Source of the DNA: Thiopseudomonas acetoxidans
GTDB lineage: Bacteria; Pseudomonadota; Gammaproteobacteria; Pseudomonadales; Pseudomonadaceae
NCBI RefSeq assembly: GCF_030362935.1
Contig: NZ_JAUCDY010000018.1
Coordinates: forward strand, 1 to 28,563
Direction of reading: 5' to 3'
Length of the DNA: 28,563 nt
Positions 1 through 8,543 of the stretch are shown in pieces. A model generated the notes under the pieces. The model searched no databases and was not told the origin of the DNA. It was given only the letters and a program-made list of their open reading frames with translations. The position numbers were made by a program, and so were the translations under genes. How positions within the stretch are numbered: the first letter of the stretch is position 1; each line of letters starts with the position of its first letter.

Positions 1-149
1 TGCGCGATTGGCATTTCCCGGCAACGCTTGAGTTGGCCTGATAGAACGCCTCGCGCAAGAGTCGAATGCATGCCCCGTACAGGCGCAACGGGCTCTTGTG
101 GGAGCGCAACTTTTGCGCGATTGGCATTTCCCGGCAACGCTTGAGTTGG
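1..149. repeat. 36-bp direct repeat, two copies
   Basis: Bases 1-36 recur identically at 114-149, a period of 113 bases. The spacer and the following bases (to 269) contain GTGGGAGCG- and GTAGGAGC-like words of the kind common in Pseudomonas intergenic repeats. No gene is seen in 1-269. The repeat may extend left of the window. Confidence 0.8.
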
Positions 150-269
150 TTTTATGGTTCGGGTCGCCCCGAAGCTGGCCTCCACCAAGAACTGTGCTTT
201 GTAACGCGCTCATCCGTAGGAGCAGACTTTATTGGCTGAGCCAAACGTATGCAGGCGCAAACTCGAGCT

Positions 270-1082
270 TTATTTAGCCCGCTCGTACAGAGGCATCACC
301 TTAGGAATAGCTTGCTGCAAGTTCTGAATGCGCGTACTGGACGAAGGGTGTGTGCTCATAAACTCAGCGGGGCCTTTACCGCCAGCTTGCTCCATTTTCT
401 TCCACAAACTAACCGCACCATTTGGATCATATCCAGCTCTAGCGGCTAACTCGATACCAATCAGATCGGCTTCAGTTTCAGCGCTACGGCTATTCGGCAG
501 CATCATGCCGTAATTCACCGCCACGTTGACCATACTCATGGTGTTTTGGTCAACACCTAACAACGCTCCTACTCCGGTCTTAGCCAACTCTACACTGTAG
601 GCTTTCGACATTTGTTCACGGCTGTGTTCACGTAACGCGTGTGCGATTTCATGCCCCATTACCGCAGCAATTTCATCATCGGTGAGTTTTAACTTATCAA
701 TTAATCCTGAATAAAAGATAATTTTCCCACCCGGGCCGCAGTTCGCATTCATCTCTGGACTTTTGATGAGACTGACCTGCCAATCCCACTGCCGTGCGTC
801 CTCACGGAAATAAGGTGCCTGCGCAATTAAACGCTTGCCAATGACTTGCAAACGCTTGGCCTGCTTACTCGTAGTATCAAGCTGGCCTTTTTTCTGCGCC
901 TCACCTAGAGTTTCTTGATACATCTGCGCATAAGACTGATTAATCTCGTCGGTGCTCAACATGCTAAGCATATACTGCTTGCGCTCAACCCCCACAGCGC
1001 TAGACGTCGTTGTATTGACCGCCTGACAACCGGCCAATCCAATCAATGCCGCCAAACACAATCCTTTATAAAATCGCCTCAT
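270..1082 (-). CDS. M48-family metalloprotease lipoprotein
   Basis: Predicted zinc metalloprotease of the M48 family, anchored as a periplasm-facing lipoprotein (the LoiP/BepA-like group acts in envelope protein quality control). The start at 1082 gives a lipoprotein signal peptide with lipobox LAGC (Cys19) and is preceded by GAGGA seven bases upstream; an in-frame ATG eight codons further up spoils the signal and lacks this support. The zinc motif HEIAH lies near residue 140 with flanking GHEIAHALREH, and a downstream acidic ligand motif AETEAD follows about 55 residues later. At about 270 residues it has the usual single-domain length with no TPR tail. It lies downstream of the retropepsin gene, 30 bases away and in the same direction, so they may be cotranscribed. 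The family is clear; the substrate is not known. Confidence 0.93.
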   Translation of the reverse strand: MRRFYKGLCLAALIGLAGCQAVNTTTSSAVGVERKQYMLSMLSTDEINQSYAQMYQETLGEAQKKGQLDTTSKQAKRLQVIGKRLIAQAPYFREDARQWDWQVSLIKSPEMNANCGPGGKIIFYSGLIDKLKLTDDEIAAVMGHEIAHALREHSREQMSKAYSVELAKTGVGALLGVDQNTMSMVNVAVNYGMMLPNSRSAETEADLIGIELAARAGYDPNGAVSLWKKMEQAGGKGPAEFMSTHPSSSTRIQNLQQAIPKVMPLYERAK

Positions 1083-1112
1083 CGAACATTCCTCATTTGT
1101 TTGCAAATGCTA

Positions 1113-1754
1113 TTAATGCTTGGACTCCAACACTAGGGTGCCGAGCTCTTCACGCCAGCGAATGCGGTTTAAAAAGCTCATCCCTAATAAAGCCTCACGC
1201 GGAAACTCACCTTCCAACACAGCAGCTTCGACACCTAAAACCTCAATTCCGGCAATTTTTACTGAATTAAGTTTAACGCGCCACGCCTTTGTTAGGCCGC
1301 TAGCCGTTGAAGCCGTCATCGGCTCACCCTGCTGCCGATAAGCAATACCTAAACGCTGAGCATGCACCTCGCTAAAGGCAATGGAAGTCGCGCCGGTATC
1401 AACTAAAAACGTCATACTACGACCATTAACCAAGCCGCTGGTTCGGTAATGCCCTCCTTCGCCTCGCGGCAAAACATGGCTTTGTTTACCCGGTGCTGTA
1501 TAACCACCGCTTGCATATTCTCTGGCTAATGTATGAGTACTTTCTACGCCATTAATTCGTAATACAGCCGACTGACTATCAGCGCGAACCACTTGCACAC
1601 CCTGCGGTCCTGCTTGCCCAACCTTTACCAATTTACGCTCGCCATCAATGCTAAGCACTGCCGCGTTAGGAAACAAACCCACCACACGCACCTGAGGCGC
1701 TGCCGACAGGCTGCAGGACAAACCTAATAAAAATAAAAAACACCAACGCAGCAT
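1113..1754 (-). CDS. Retropepsin-like aspartic protease, secreted
   Basis: A 213-residue protein of the bacterial clan AA (retropepsin-like) aspartic proteases. An N-terminal hydrophobic stretch (residues 3-18, ending SLSAAP) is a likely Sec signal peptide. The catalytic signature FLVDTGATS places DTG at residues 119-121, followed by the hydrophobic-G pattern ALLGMSFLNR near residue 195 typical of this single-lobe family, which would act as a dimer. The start is supported by AAGGAG five bases upstream. It begins 13 bases downstream of pgpA, so it probably belongs to the same transcript. No physiological substrate can be inferred from sequence. Confidence 0.88.
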   Translation of the reverse strand: MLRWCFLFLLGLSCSLSAAPQVRVVGLFPNAAVLSIDGERKLVKVGQAGPQGVQVVRADSQSAVLRINGVESTHTLAREYASGGYTAPGKQSHVLPRGEGGHYRTSGLVNGRSMTFLVDTGATSIAFSEVHAQRLGIAYRQQGEPMTASTASGLTKAWRVKLNSVKIAGIEVLGVEAAVLEGEFPREALLGMSFLNRIRWREELGTLVLESKH

Positions 1755-1766
1755 AGCCTCTCCTTA

Positions 1767-2249
1767 TCAGCCAAGCAAAAACCACTGTGCACAGAGCAAA
1801 ACAAACGCCGCAAACACTGCAGCCAATAGGTCGTCTAGCATAATGCCTAAACCACCGTTCACTTTGCGATCCAGCACACTAATCGGCCAAGGTTTCAGTA
1901 TGTCGAACAAACGAAATACGACAAAACCTGCCAACCACCATATCCAATGCGCGGGTAATAAAATTAGCGTCAACCAGATACCAACAATTTCATCCCAAAC
2001 AATACCACCATGATCGTGCACGCCCAAATCATCAGCCACTTTACCGCACAGCCACACGCCAAACAGCGTTGCCACTGCAATAATGGCCAGCGCAACCGGC
2101 AGCGCTAACCACTGCAAGAAAGGGACAAACACCAATCCGGCCAAAGTCCCCCAAGTGCCTGGAGCCTTACGTGCCAAACCAGTACCAAAACCGAAGGCTA
2201 AAAAATGCCAAAAATTACGCCAAACTTGCGGCGACTGAGGTGCGCTCAT
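1767..2249 (-). CDS. pgpA: Phosphatidylglycerophosphatase A
   Basis: Inner-membrane phosphatase that removes phosphate from phosphatidylglycerophosphate to give phosphatidylglycerol. At 160 residues it has the normal length. Family motifs are visible: GTGLARKAPGTWGT near residues 22-35, the acidic DHGGIVWDEIVG near 79-90, FDILKPWP near 114 and the C-terminal DDLLAA. Several hydrophobic helices (about 35-65, 92-112 and 135-158) fit a polytopic membrane enzyme. It starts three bases after the thiL stop, so translation is probably coupled; the thiL-pgpA pair is conserved in Pseudomonas. Confidence 0.96.
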   Translation of the reverse strand: MSAPQSPQVWRNFWHFLAFGFGTGLARKAPGTWGTLAGLVFVPFLQWLALPVALAIIAVATLFGVWLCGKVADDLGVHDHGGIVWDEIVGIWLTLILLPAHWIWWLAGFVVFRLFDILKPWPISVLDRKVNGGLGIMLDDLLAAVFAAFVLLCAQWFLLG

Positions 2250-2252
2250 TAC

Positions 2253-3209
2253 TTATCCAAAATGCTGATAACCGGTTTTAGTATAGGATAGCAAGCGGCC
2301 TTGGTCATCGACTAATTGCAGTCCCTGACCAACCTGCACATAACCAATACAAACCGCCTGTGGAAATTCGTGCTGCAGCTGCTCTTGGTACGCAGGCGTT
2401 AGGGTAAATAACAATTGATAATCGTCACCACCCGTGAGCGCCCAGCTCAGCGCTTGAGCAGCATCGCAGGCCACGGCAGCCTGCGCTAGCGGTACTTTAT
2501 GCTGCTCAATACAAAGCTGTACGCCGGACTCATGGGCAATATGTGCTGCATCGGCAAGCAAACCATCGGAAATATCCTGCACCGCGCCAGCTTTACCACG
2601 TAACCACTGCCCCAACGCTAATTGTGGCTGAGGCGTCCAAAAAGCATCCAGTAATTGCTGTTGCGTATCCGCTGATAACAGGCTGTCATGCTTAAACAAC
2701 CTTAACGCTGCTGCGGCCGCGCCTAGCGGGCCACTGACAAACAACAACTCACCTACTGCCGCGCCACTGCGCAACAAACCACAGCCGTGCGGCACACAGC
2801 CCATGGCTGTGATGCCAATATTTAACGGGCCGGCAGTCGTATCGCCGCCCACTAAACGAATGTGACACTGCTGCGCCATTGCTGCCAAGCCGCGAGAAAA
2901 GCTCTGCAGCCAAGCCACATCAGGGTGCGGCAAACTCAGCGCTAACGTAAAGGCTAACGGGACAGCGCCAGCAGCAGCCAGATCGCTCACCGCTACAGCT
3001 AAAGCTCTTTGCCCAAGCAAAAAAGGGTCCGCATCGGCTGGAAAATGGACATGTTCGAGGAGGGAGTCGGTGGTCACCGCCAATTGCTGGCCGGCTGGAA
3101 TATTTAACAACGCACAGTCATCGCCAATCGATTGCGCGATTTGCGCATTAGGCTGAGCATAATCAGCGTTGCGAAATATTTGGCGAATGAGTTCAAATTC
3201 TTGCACCAC
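2253..3209 (-). CDS. thiL: Thiamine-monophosphate kinase
   Basis: Phosphorylates thiamine monophosphate to thiamine diphosphate, the last step of the pathway. It is a 318-residue protein of the PurM/ThiL fold with normal length. The N-terminal EFELIRQIF, the metal-binding IGDDCAL and the TTDSLLEHVHF segment are all ThiL signatures, followed by LVGGDTTAGP and the C-terminal GGDDYQLLFT. The start is one of two tandem GTG codons (3209 or 3206). The purine-rich AGAGAGG upstream sits two bases from the first and five from the second, so 3206 is somewhat more likely. A terminator separates it from nusB, which implies at least partly independent transcription. Confidence 0.96.
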   Translation of the reverse strand: MVQEFELIRQIFRNADYAQPNAQIAQSIGDDCALLNIPAGQQLAVTTDSLLEHVHFPADADPFLLGQRALAVAVSDLAAAGAVPLAFTLALSLPHPDVAWLQSFSRGLAAMAQQCHIRLVGGDTTAGPLNIGITAMGCVPHGCGLLRSGAAVGELLFVSGPLGAAAAALRLFKHDSLLSADTQQQLLDAFWTPQPQLALGQWLRGKAGAVQDISDGLLADAAHIAHESGVQLCIEQHKVPLAQAAVACDAAQALSWALTGGDDYQLLFTLTPAYQEQLQHEFPQAVCIGYVQVGQGLQLVDDQGRLLSYTKTGYQHFG

Positions 3210-3300
3210 GGCCTCTCTTAAGTCTAGGCAAGATTGGCACTATGGTCGACTTAGCCAGTGGCTAGAATACATATGGCTGTTCATTTAGCCTAAACCGATA

Positions 3301-3326
3301 CAAAAAATGCGGACACAGAGTCCGCA
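3301..3326 (-). terminator. Intrinsic terminator after nusB
   Basis: Read leftward, a perfect 7-bp stem (TGCGGAC / GTCCGCA) with a 5-base loop is followed directly by TTTTTT. It lies 28 bases past the nusB stop, so it should end the riboflavin-nusB transcript before thiL. Confidence 0.8.
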
Positions 3327-3353
3327 CTCCTGAGATTTTCACAGTCATTGCTG

Positions 3354-3845
3354 CTATTTCTTGCTTTTGTGCTCACGCATTTCTTCGCCGCGCAATTTTG
3401 CTGCTAGCTTGTCGAGAACGCCGTTAACATACTTATGACCATCAGTTGCACCAAAGGTTTTCGCCAGCTCAATCCCTTCGTTCAACACCACGCGATACGG
3501 AACATCAATTCGCTGACTAAACTCCCAGGCAGCAAGGCGCAAAATCGCTAGCTCAACAGGATCCAACTCGATCACTGGACGGTCTAAATAATGCTCAAAT
3601 AGCGCATCTAGCTCGGTTTTGCTGTGTGCAATAGCACGCAAACCTTGGCTGAAGTATTCACCGTCCACACCGGAGAAATCATTATCGACCTGAAATTGGG
3701 CTTCAATATCATTCAAGTTTTGCCCAGCGATCTGCCATTGATAAACAGCCTGCATTAACAGGGTACGCGCCACGCGTCGTTTAGCGATTGTGCCTTTGGC
3801 ACGCGGCGGCGGGTTATCGCGGCAGTCGTCATAATTGAGACTCAC
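3354..3845 (-). CDS. nusB: Transcription antitermination factor NusB
   Basis: NusB binds boxA RNA with NusE (S10) in rRNA antitermination complexes. The 163-residue protein matches the family: basic N-terminal AKRRVARTLLMQAVYQWQ (RNA-binding face), central ELDPVELAILRLAAWEF and C-terminal VLNEGIELAKTFG and KYVNGVLDKLA. It starts with GTG overlapping the ribH stop by four bases (GTGA), so translation is coupled to lumazine synthase. A basic lysine-rich tail ends the protein. It is the last gene before a strong terminator. Confidence 0.97.
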   Translation of the reverse strand: MSLNYDDCRDNPPPRAKGTIAKRRVARTLLMQAVYQWQIAGQNLNDIEAQFQVDNDFSGVDGEYFSQGLRAIAHSKTELDALFEHYLDRPVIELDPVELAILRLAAWEFSQRIDVPYRVVLNEGIELAKTFGATDGHKYVNGVLDKLAAKLRGEEMREHKSKK

Positions 3846-4318
3846 TTGGCCTCCAACTGCTGCAGCAGACTAACCATTTCCAACGCAGACAGCGCAGCTT
3901 CTGCACCCTTATTGCCTGCTTTAGTGCCCGAACGCTCAATCGCTTGCTCAATGCTATCCACGGTGAGGACGCCAAAAGCAACTGGAATATCATATTGCAT
4001 GGACACTTGTGCCAAGCCTTTGGTGCACTCGCCCGCCACATAGTCAAAGTGCGGTGTACCACCACGAATCACCGCGCCTAAGGCAACAATGGCATCAAAC
4101 TCATCAAGCTGCGCCACACGCTGGGCCACTAAGGGCAATTCAAAAGCACCTGGTGCACGAATGACTGTGATATCGCTTTGCTGAACACCGTGGCGTACCA
4201 GCGCATCAATTGCGCCACTGACGAGGCTTTCCACAACAAAGCTGTTAAAACGGCCCACAACCAAGGCGAACTTACCCTGGGGTGCAACAAAAGTACCTTC
4301 AATTGTCTGCATGGTCAT
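3842..4318 (-). CDS. ribH: 6,7-dimethyl-8-ribityllumazine synthase
   Basis: Condenses 5-amino-6-ribitylaminouracil with 3,4-dihydroxy-2-butanone 4-phosphate to form the riboflavin precursor lumazine (also named ribE). The 158-residue chain shows the family motifs VVGRFNSFVVESL, RAPGAFELPLV, ALGAVIRGGTPHFDYV (catalytic His in this loop) and PVAFGVLTVDSIEQA, followed by GNKGAEAA. AGGA stands ten bases before the first of two nearby ATGs. It is separated from ribBA by 125 bases holding no recognisable feature beyond an A+T-rich leader. Confidence 0.97.
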   Translation of the reverse strand: MTMQTIEGTFVAPQGKFALVVGRFNSFVVESLVSGAIDALVRHGVQQSDITVIRAPGAFELPLVAQRVAQLDEFDAIVALGAVIRGGTPHFDYVAGECTKGLAQVSMQYDIPVAFGVLTVDSIEQAIERSGTKAGNKGAEAALSALEMVSLLQQLEAK

Positions 4319-4443
4319 ATACTTAATTTCCTAGTTAAAGAGCATTATTTCTGTAGCTACGTGTCATTATTACTAGCAAAACAAACGATTAGGCGTTGCA
4401 TTGCTATATTCATCTATTATCGGCGATATATTTATTGCGCGGC

Positions 4444-5544
4444 TTATGCGTCTTGCGGCTGTAGATATTCTACCACCTCTAAATCAAAACCTGATATAGC
4501 ATTAAAACGCATCGGCGAGCTGAGCAAGCGCATTTTACGCACGCCCAAGTCGCGCAAAATCTGTGAACCTGCACCTACTGTGCTGTAAGTACCCTGCTGA
4601 TTGGTCGCTTTATGACTACCGAGCTGGCGGTCCAAGTGCTCCAGCAAAGTGGAGCCTGTCATTTGGTTGGCTAACAAGAGCACTACACCACTGCCTGCTT
4701 TTGCCACTTCAGCCATAGCACCTTGCAAGCTCCACAGACCAGGGCGCTTGACCATAAACAAATCACGTAGCGGATCCATGTTGTGTACCCGCACCAGAGT
4801 AGGTTCTTCAGGCGAAAGCTCACCTAAGGTCAGCGCCATATGCACATCACCACCGGTACTTTCACGGTAGGTCACCAGATTAAACAAACCTAGCTCTGAG
4901 TCCAGCGGTTGCTCGGAAACGCGCTCAATAGTGCGCTCATGAATCAGGCGGTAGTGAATCAAATCAGCAATAGTACCGATCTTTAAATCATGCTCTTGCG
5001 CAAAGACTTCCAAGTCCGGGCGACGCGCCATAGTGCCGTCATCATTCATGATTTCGCAAATAACACCAGCGGGTTCAAAACCCGCCAAACGTGCCAAATC
5101 ACAGGCCGCCTCGGTGTGCCCTGCACGCGCCAGTACACCACCGGCTTGCGCCATTAACGGGAAAATATGCCCAGGGCTTACAATATCATCCGCCGTAGCA
5201 TCTTTGGCTGCCGCTGCCTGAACCGTGCGCGCACGATCCGCCGCTGAAATACCCGTGGTGACACCCTCAGCGGCTTCTATCGACACCGTAAACTTGGTGC
5301 CAAAGCCAGATGCGTTACGGTGCGCCATCAGCGGTAAGCCTAAACGCTCACAGCGTTCAGCACTCATGGGCATACAGATCAAGCCGCGCGCGTATTTGGC
5401 CATAAAGTTAATGTGCTCAGCGGTCACCGACTCAGCTGCAATAATGATATCGCCTTCATTTTCGCGATCTTCGTCATCCATGAGAATAACCATCTTGCCT
5501 TGACGCATATCTTCAATAATTTCATCAATCGTATTTAAAGCCAC
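4444..5544 (-). CDS. ribBA: 3,4-dihydroxy-2-butanone 4-phosphate synthase with degenerate GCHII domain (RibBX type)
   Basis: The N-terminal domain (about residues 1-200) is a complete DHBP synthase: the acidic loop MDDEDRENEGD near residues 22-32 and RAGHTEAACDLARLAG near 140-155 provide metal and substrate ligands. It converts ribulose 5-phosphate into the four-carbon unit of riboflavin. The C-terminal domain has the position of GTP cyclohydrolase II, but no zinc-binding Cys cluster of the usual C-x-G-D...C-D-C type is visible, so it is probably inactive as a cyclohydrolase. This matches the hybrid RibBX proteins known from many Proteobacteria, which rely on a separate RibA. Full length is 366 residues. 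It lies between riboflavin synthase (17 bases away) and ribH. Confidence 0.95.
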   Translation of the reverse strand: MALNTIDEIIEDMRQGKMVILMDDEDRENEGDIIIAAESVTAEHINFMAKYARGLICMPMSAERCERLGLPLMAHRNASGFGTKFTVSIEAAEGVTTGISAADRARTVQAAAAKDATADDIVSPGHIFPLMAQAGGVLARAGHTEAACDLARLAGFEPAGVICEIMNDDGTMARRPDLEVFAQEHDLKIGTIADLIHYRLIHERTIERVSEQPLDSELGLFNLVTYRESTGGDVHMALTLGELSPEEPTLVRVHNMDPLRDLFMVKRPGLWSLQGAMAEVAKAGSGVVLLLANQMTGSTLLEHLDRQLGSHKATNQQGTYSTVGAGSQILRDLGVRKMRLLSSPMRFNAISGFDLEVVEYLQPQDA

Positions 5545-5561
5545 AACAACCTCTCCATCTG

Positions 5562-6221
5562 TTAGCGCAGAAAACCGTGCTCTGCCAAAAATGTTTCAGT
5601 AATACCAGCCGAATCGGGCTCTGCGGCCTTGTCGCCAAGCAATAAACGTTCTAAATAACGCGCAATTAGGTCAATTTCCAGGTTCACTAAATGACCAGAT
5701 TGATAGTCCGCCATAATAGTTTCTTGCAAAGTGTGCGGCACAATGGTGAGCTCAAATTCGCTGCCATTGACGCTATTGACCGTCAAACTGGTGCCATCTA
5801 CCGTGATCGAGCCTTTCATAGCGATATACCGCGCCAATTCTTTCGGCGCACGAATAGCGAACTGAATGGCACGCGCATTGTCTTCACGCTTAATGACTTC
5901 ACCGACGCCGTCAACATGACCGCTGACCAAGTGTCCGCCTAAACGTGTGGTGGGTAATAGGGCTTTTTCTAGATTTACTTTGCTGCCTTGGCGTAAATTA
6001 ACCAGCGCAGTACGCGCAAGGGTTTCGCGACTTACATCCGCGCAAAAACCATCACCGGGTAATTCCACTACGGTCAGGCAAATGCCATTGACGGCTATGC
6101 TGTCACCCAGCTTAACGTCAGATAGATCCAGTTTGCCGGTGGCGACCTGTACACGCACATCGCCGCCTTTGGGCGTCAAACTGCGAATACTGCCAACGGC
6201 TTCGATAATTCCAGTAAACAT
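5562..6221 (-). CDS. ribC: Riboflavin synthase, alpha chain
   Basis: Dismutates two lumazine molecules into riboflavin; called ribC in Pseudomonas and ribE elsewhere. The 219 residues form two tandem lumazine-binding repeats. The first begins MFTGIIEAVGSI and includes DSIAVNGICLTV; the second begins near residue 97 with GGHLVSGHVDGVGEV and includes GSITVDGTSLTVN. It is the first gene after the FMN riboswitch, about 140 bases downstream, and leads the ribC-ribBA-ribH-nusB cluster. Expression should therefore fall when FMN is plentiful. Confidence 0.97.
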   Translation of the reverse strand: MFTGIIEAVGSIRSLTPKGGDVRVQVATGKLDLSDVKLGDSIAVNGICLTVVELPGDGFCADVSRETLARTALVNLRQGSKVNLEKALLPTTRLGGHLVSGHVDGVGEVIKREDNARAIQFAIRAPKELARYIAMKGSITVDGTSLTVNSVNGSEFELTIVPHTLQETIMADYQSGHLVNLEIDLIARYLERLLLGDKAAEPDSAGITETFLAEHGFLR

Positions 6222-6359
6222 TGGTATTGATTCCTGTTAAGTAGCCTCTAGCTATAAAGAATAGCTGCAATAACAGGGCGACACTGGAGGGAGTTTTGTA
6301 CGCATCTATAACGCACAGGACGACAACGGCACATGGGGTGCACAGTTGTCGTGGGAACT

Positions 6360-6512
6360 CGCCCTCTCTCATCCGGACTATAACCGTCGGCCTTGGGATT
6401 GCACCAAAGTCTGCTGACCCTGTTAGCGGAAAACCTCTAGCAGGCGCTCGCGGGCTCGACCACATTAGCTGGCCTTTACCGCCGGTGGGGACTCACACCC
6501 CGCCCTGAGAAC
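6360..6512 (-). ncRNA. FMN riboswitch (RFN element)
   Basis: Read leftward from about 6512, the conserved RFN sequence blocks appear in order: CAGGGCGGGGTG, the paired CCCCACCGGCGGTAAA, AGCCCGCGAGCG, then CAGACTTTGGTGCAATCCC, GGCCGACGG and the closing TAGTCCGGATGAGAGAG. The 5' and 3' ends can pair to close the element. It sits in the leader of riboflavin synthase, where FMN binding classically reduces translation or causes early termination. Confidence 0.95.
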
Positions 6513-6637
6513 GTAAAACGCGCTATTTGTAACACAAACTAAGCTTTATCGCATCAACAAACGCAGGTTTCCAAATTTTCTACACAAAACACAATACTGA
6601 AAGTCACGCCTGTACGAGCTATAGATGCGCAGGCTTC

Positions 6638-7324
6638 TTAAGAAACAATCCGCCCGTCCAACATACTAATAGTGCGCGGGCAACGTGCGCTAAGCAGCGG
6701 ATCGTGCGTCACGATTAAGGTGGCACAGCCCGTTTCACGATTAAACTGCTCGAACAGGGTAAACACTTCATCGGCGGTTTGTGTGTCCAGGTTACCGGTC
6801 GGCTCATCGGCCAATAACAACGCAGGCCTGTTGACTAAAGCACGCGCAATGGCCACCCGCTGTTGCTGACCACCCGATAATGCCTTGGCTGAGCGCTGCG
6901 CCAAATCAGCTAACCCCACGGCTTCAAGCAAGTAGTGCGCATATTCGAGCTGCTCTTGATTAGGTTTACCCTGCTGCAACATCAGCGGCATTAACACATT
7001 ATCCAGCACATTAAAAGCACCGATTAGATGATGAAACTGAAAAACAAAACCAATATGATGCGCGCGCAAAGCCGTACGCCGAGTATCGTCTAACGCTGCA
7101 GTAGCCTGTCCTTGAATCAACAACTCACCTTTACTGGGCGTATCCAGCAATCCCATCAAGTTAAGCAAAGTACTTTTCCCCGAGCCGGAGGGGCCAACCA
7201 AAGCGGTCAACTCTCCGGCGCGCAACTGTAAATCAATATCAAACAATACCTGCAGCGCGCGGGGTGTGTCGGGTTCAAACACCTTGCACAGCTGACGCAG
7301 CTCCAGCACTACTTCATTAGACAT
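6638..7324 (-). CDS. ABC transporter ATP-binding protein (LolD/MacB-type)
   Basis: A 228-residue nucleotide-binding subunit of the MacB/LolCDE class. Walker A GPSGSGKS is at residues 44-51, the signature LSGGQQQR near 146, Walker B ALLLADEPTGNLD follows and the switch His is in IVTHD. The start chosen (7324, MSNEVVLEL) overlaps the permease stop by eight bases. An ATG 27 codons upstream would run deep into the permease gene and add residues not seen in the family. The gene is the last of a three-gene operon (adaptor, permease, ATPase). The system probably extrudes an envelope substrate or drug-like molecule; the substrate cannot be named. Confidence 0.94.
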   Translation of the reverse strand: MSNEVVLELRQLCKVFEPDTPRALQVLFDIDLQLRAGELTALVGPSGSGKSTLLNLMGLLDTPSKGELLIQGQATAALDDTRRTALRAHHIGFVFQFHHLIGAFNVLDNVLMPLMLQQGKPNQEQLEYAHYLLEAVGLADLAQRSAKALSGGQQQRVAIARALVNRPALLLADEPTGNLDTQTADEVFTLFEQFNRETGCATLIVTHDPLLSARCPRTISMLDGRIVS

Positions 7325-8540
7325 AACGAATCGCCTCCGCCGGATCGTATCTAGAAGCGCGGCGAGCCGGCAGAGCTGCAGCCAAAATACCTGTACAAAT
7401 CGCAATAAACAGTGCCGTGATGGTTACTTCCGGATGCACGGAAACAAAAAATAAGCGCGCACCAAAGCCATTAAATAGATGCACCAGCACATAACCACCT
7501 GCCATACCAAACACTGCACCTATGGCGCCCAGCATGGCACCCTGAATCAGGAACACACGTAGAATTTGATCTCTAGTGCTACCCATGGCGCGCAAAATAC
7601 CTACCTCGCGAGTACGTTGCACCACACTCACGGCCATCACGCTGGCAATGCCCAAAGCCACGGCTAAGCCCACAAACAGACGGATCATCTGCGTAGTCAT
7701 TTTCTGCGAGCGCAACGCATTAAGAAGCTGACTGTTGTTATCCATCCAATTTTTTACATGCAGACCAGTTAAGCGCTCCAAGCGCGCACCCCACTCACGC
7801 GCAGTAAAAATATCGTCAATTTTTACTTCCAGACCAGTAATACCACCGACCAGATTCAACAGCGTTTGCGCCTGTTTTAAATCAATATAAATTTGTCGGC
7901 TGTCTAGCTCTTGCACACCCATGCTAAACACGCCCGACACACGCACCAAGGCTGTGCGACCGTCAGCTGCTTGAATGCGCAATTTATCACCGGCTTGCAA
8001 ACCCAAATCTTTGGCCAACTCACTGCCAATCAAAACGTCTTGACTACTAATGCGATAGCTACCCAGCTGTATGTTGCTGGGTAAATCAACAATTTTCTGA
8101 TAACGCTGGGCATCAATGCCATTGATAATAACCGAGGCGCTTGCCCGTCCACGTTGCACCAAGGCAGGGCCAGAAACTATAGGTGAGACAGCCGTTAAAC
8201 TGGGAATCGCATCCAATGCCTGCATGACGGCTTGCCAGCTATCAATGCGTTGCAAGGGTTGCGCGCGCTGGGTTTCCAGGAGGATTCGGTGCTGGTCTAG
8301 ACTCACCGCTGGCATACGGTTATACAGGCGCGTGGACTCCAGCTTGATATGCGCTTGGCTGCCAAGTGTTTTATTAACGGTATTTTGCTGCAGCCCATTC
8401 ATTAGCGCTGTGATAAAGATAATCACCGCCGTACCCACGGCAATAGCAATGCTAATCAGCAGGGTTTGCAAAGGGTTTTCAGCCATGAAACGCCAAGCTA
8501 TGCGCTGTTCAATCCACAGCCGCGCGCTGAGCAAAGACAT
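7317..8540 (-). CDS. ABC transporter permease (FtsX/MacB-type)
   Basis: A 407-residue permease with the MacB/LolC layout: one N-terminal transmembrane helix (about 24-48), a large periplasmic domain (about 50-280), then three C-terminal helices (about 284-305, 333-357 and 375-395) forming the FtsX domain. The cytoplasmic coupling segment VVQRTREVGILRAMGST and the C-terminal ARRASRYDPAEAIRYV are typical. Its start lies three bases after the stop of the adaptor gene and its end overlaps the ATPase start, so all three are translated together. It differs from LolC/LolE in being paired with an HlyD-type adaptor, which favours a MacAB-like export role. Confidence 0.93.
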   Translation of the reverse strand: MSLLSARLWIEQRIAWRFMAENPLQTLLISIAIAVGTAVIIFITALMNGLQQNTVNKTLGSQAHIKLESTRLYNRMPAVSLDQHRILLETQRAQPLQRIDSWQAVMQALDAIPSLTAVSPIVSGPALVQRGRASASVIINGIDAQRYQKIVDLPSNIQLGSYRISSQDVLIGSELAKDLGLQAGDKLRIQAADGRTALVRVSGVFSMGVQELDSRQIYIDLKQAQTLLNLVGGITGLEVKIDDIFTAREWGARLERLTGLHVKNWMDNNSQLLNALRSQKMTTQMIRLFVGLAVALGIASVMAVSVVQRTREVGILRAMGSTRDQILRVFLIQGAMLGAIGAVFGMAGGYVLVHLFNGFGARLFFVSVHPEVTITALFIAICTGILAAALPARRASRYDPAEAIRYV

Positions 8541-8543
8541 GGA

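Noticed and set aside
4178..4588. 136-codon plus-strand frame across the ribH-ribBA gap
   Set aside because: It overlaps both genes in antisense and its product has no recognisable pattern.
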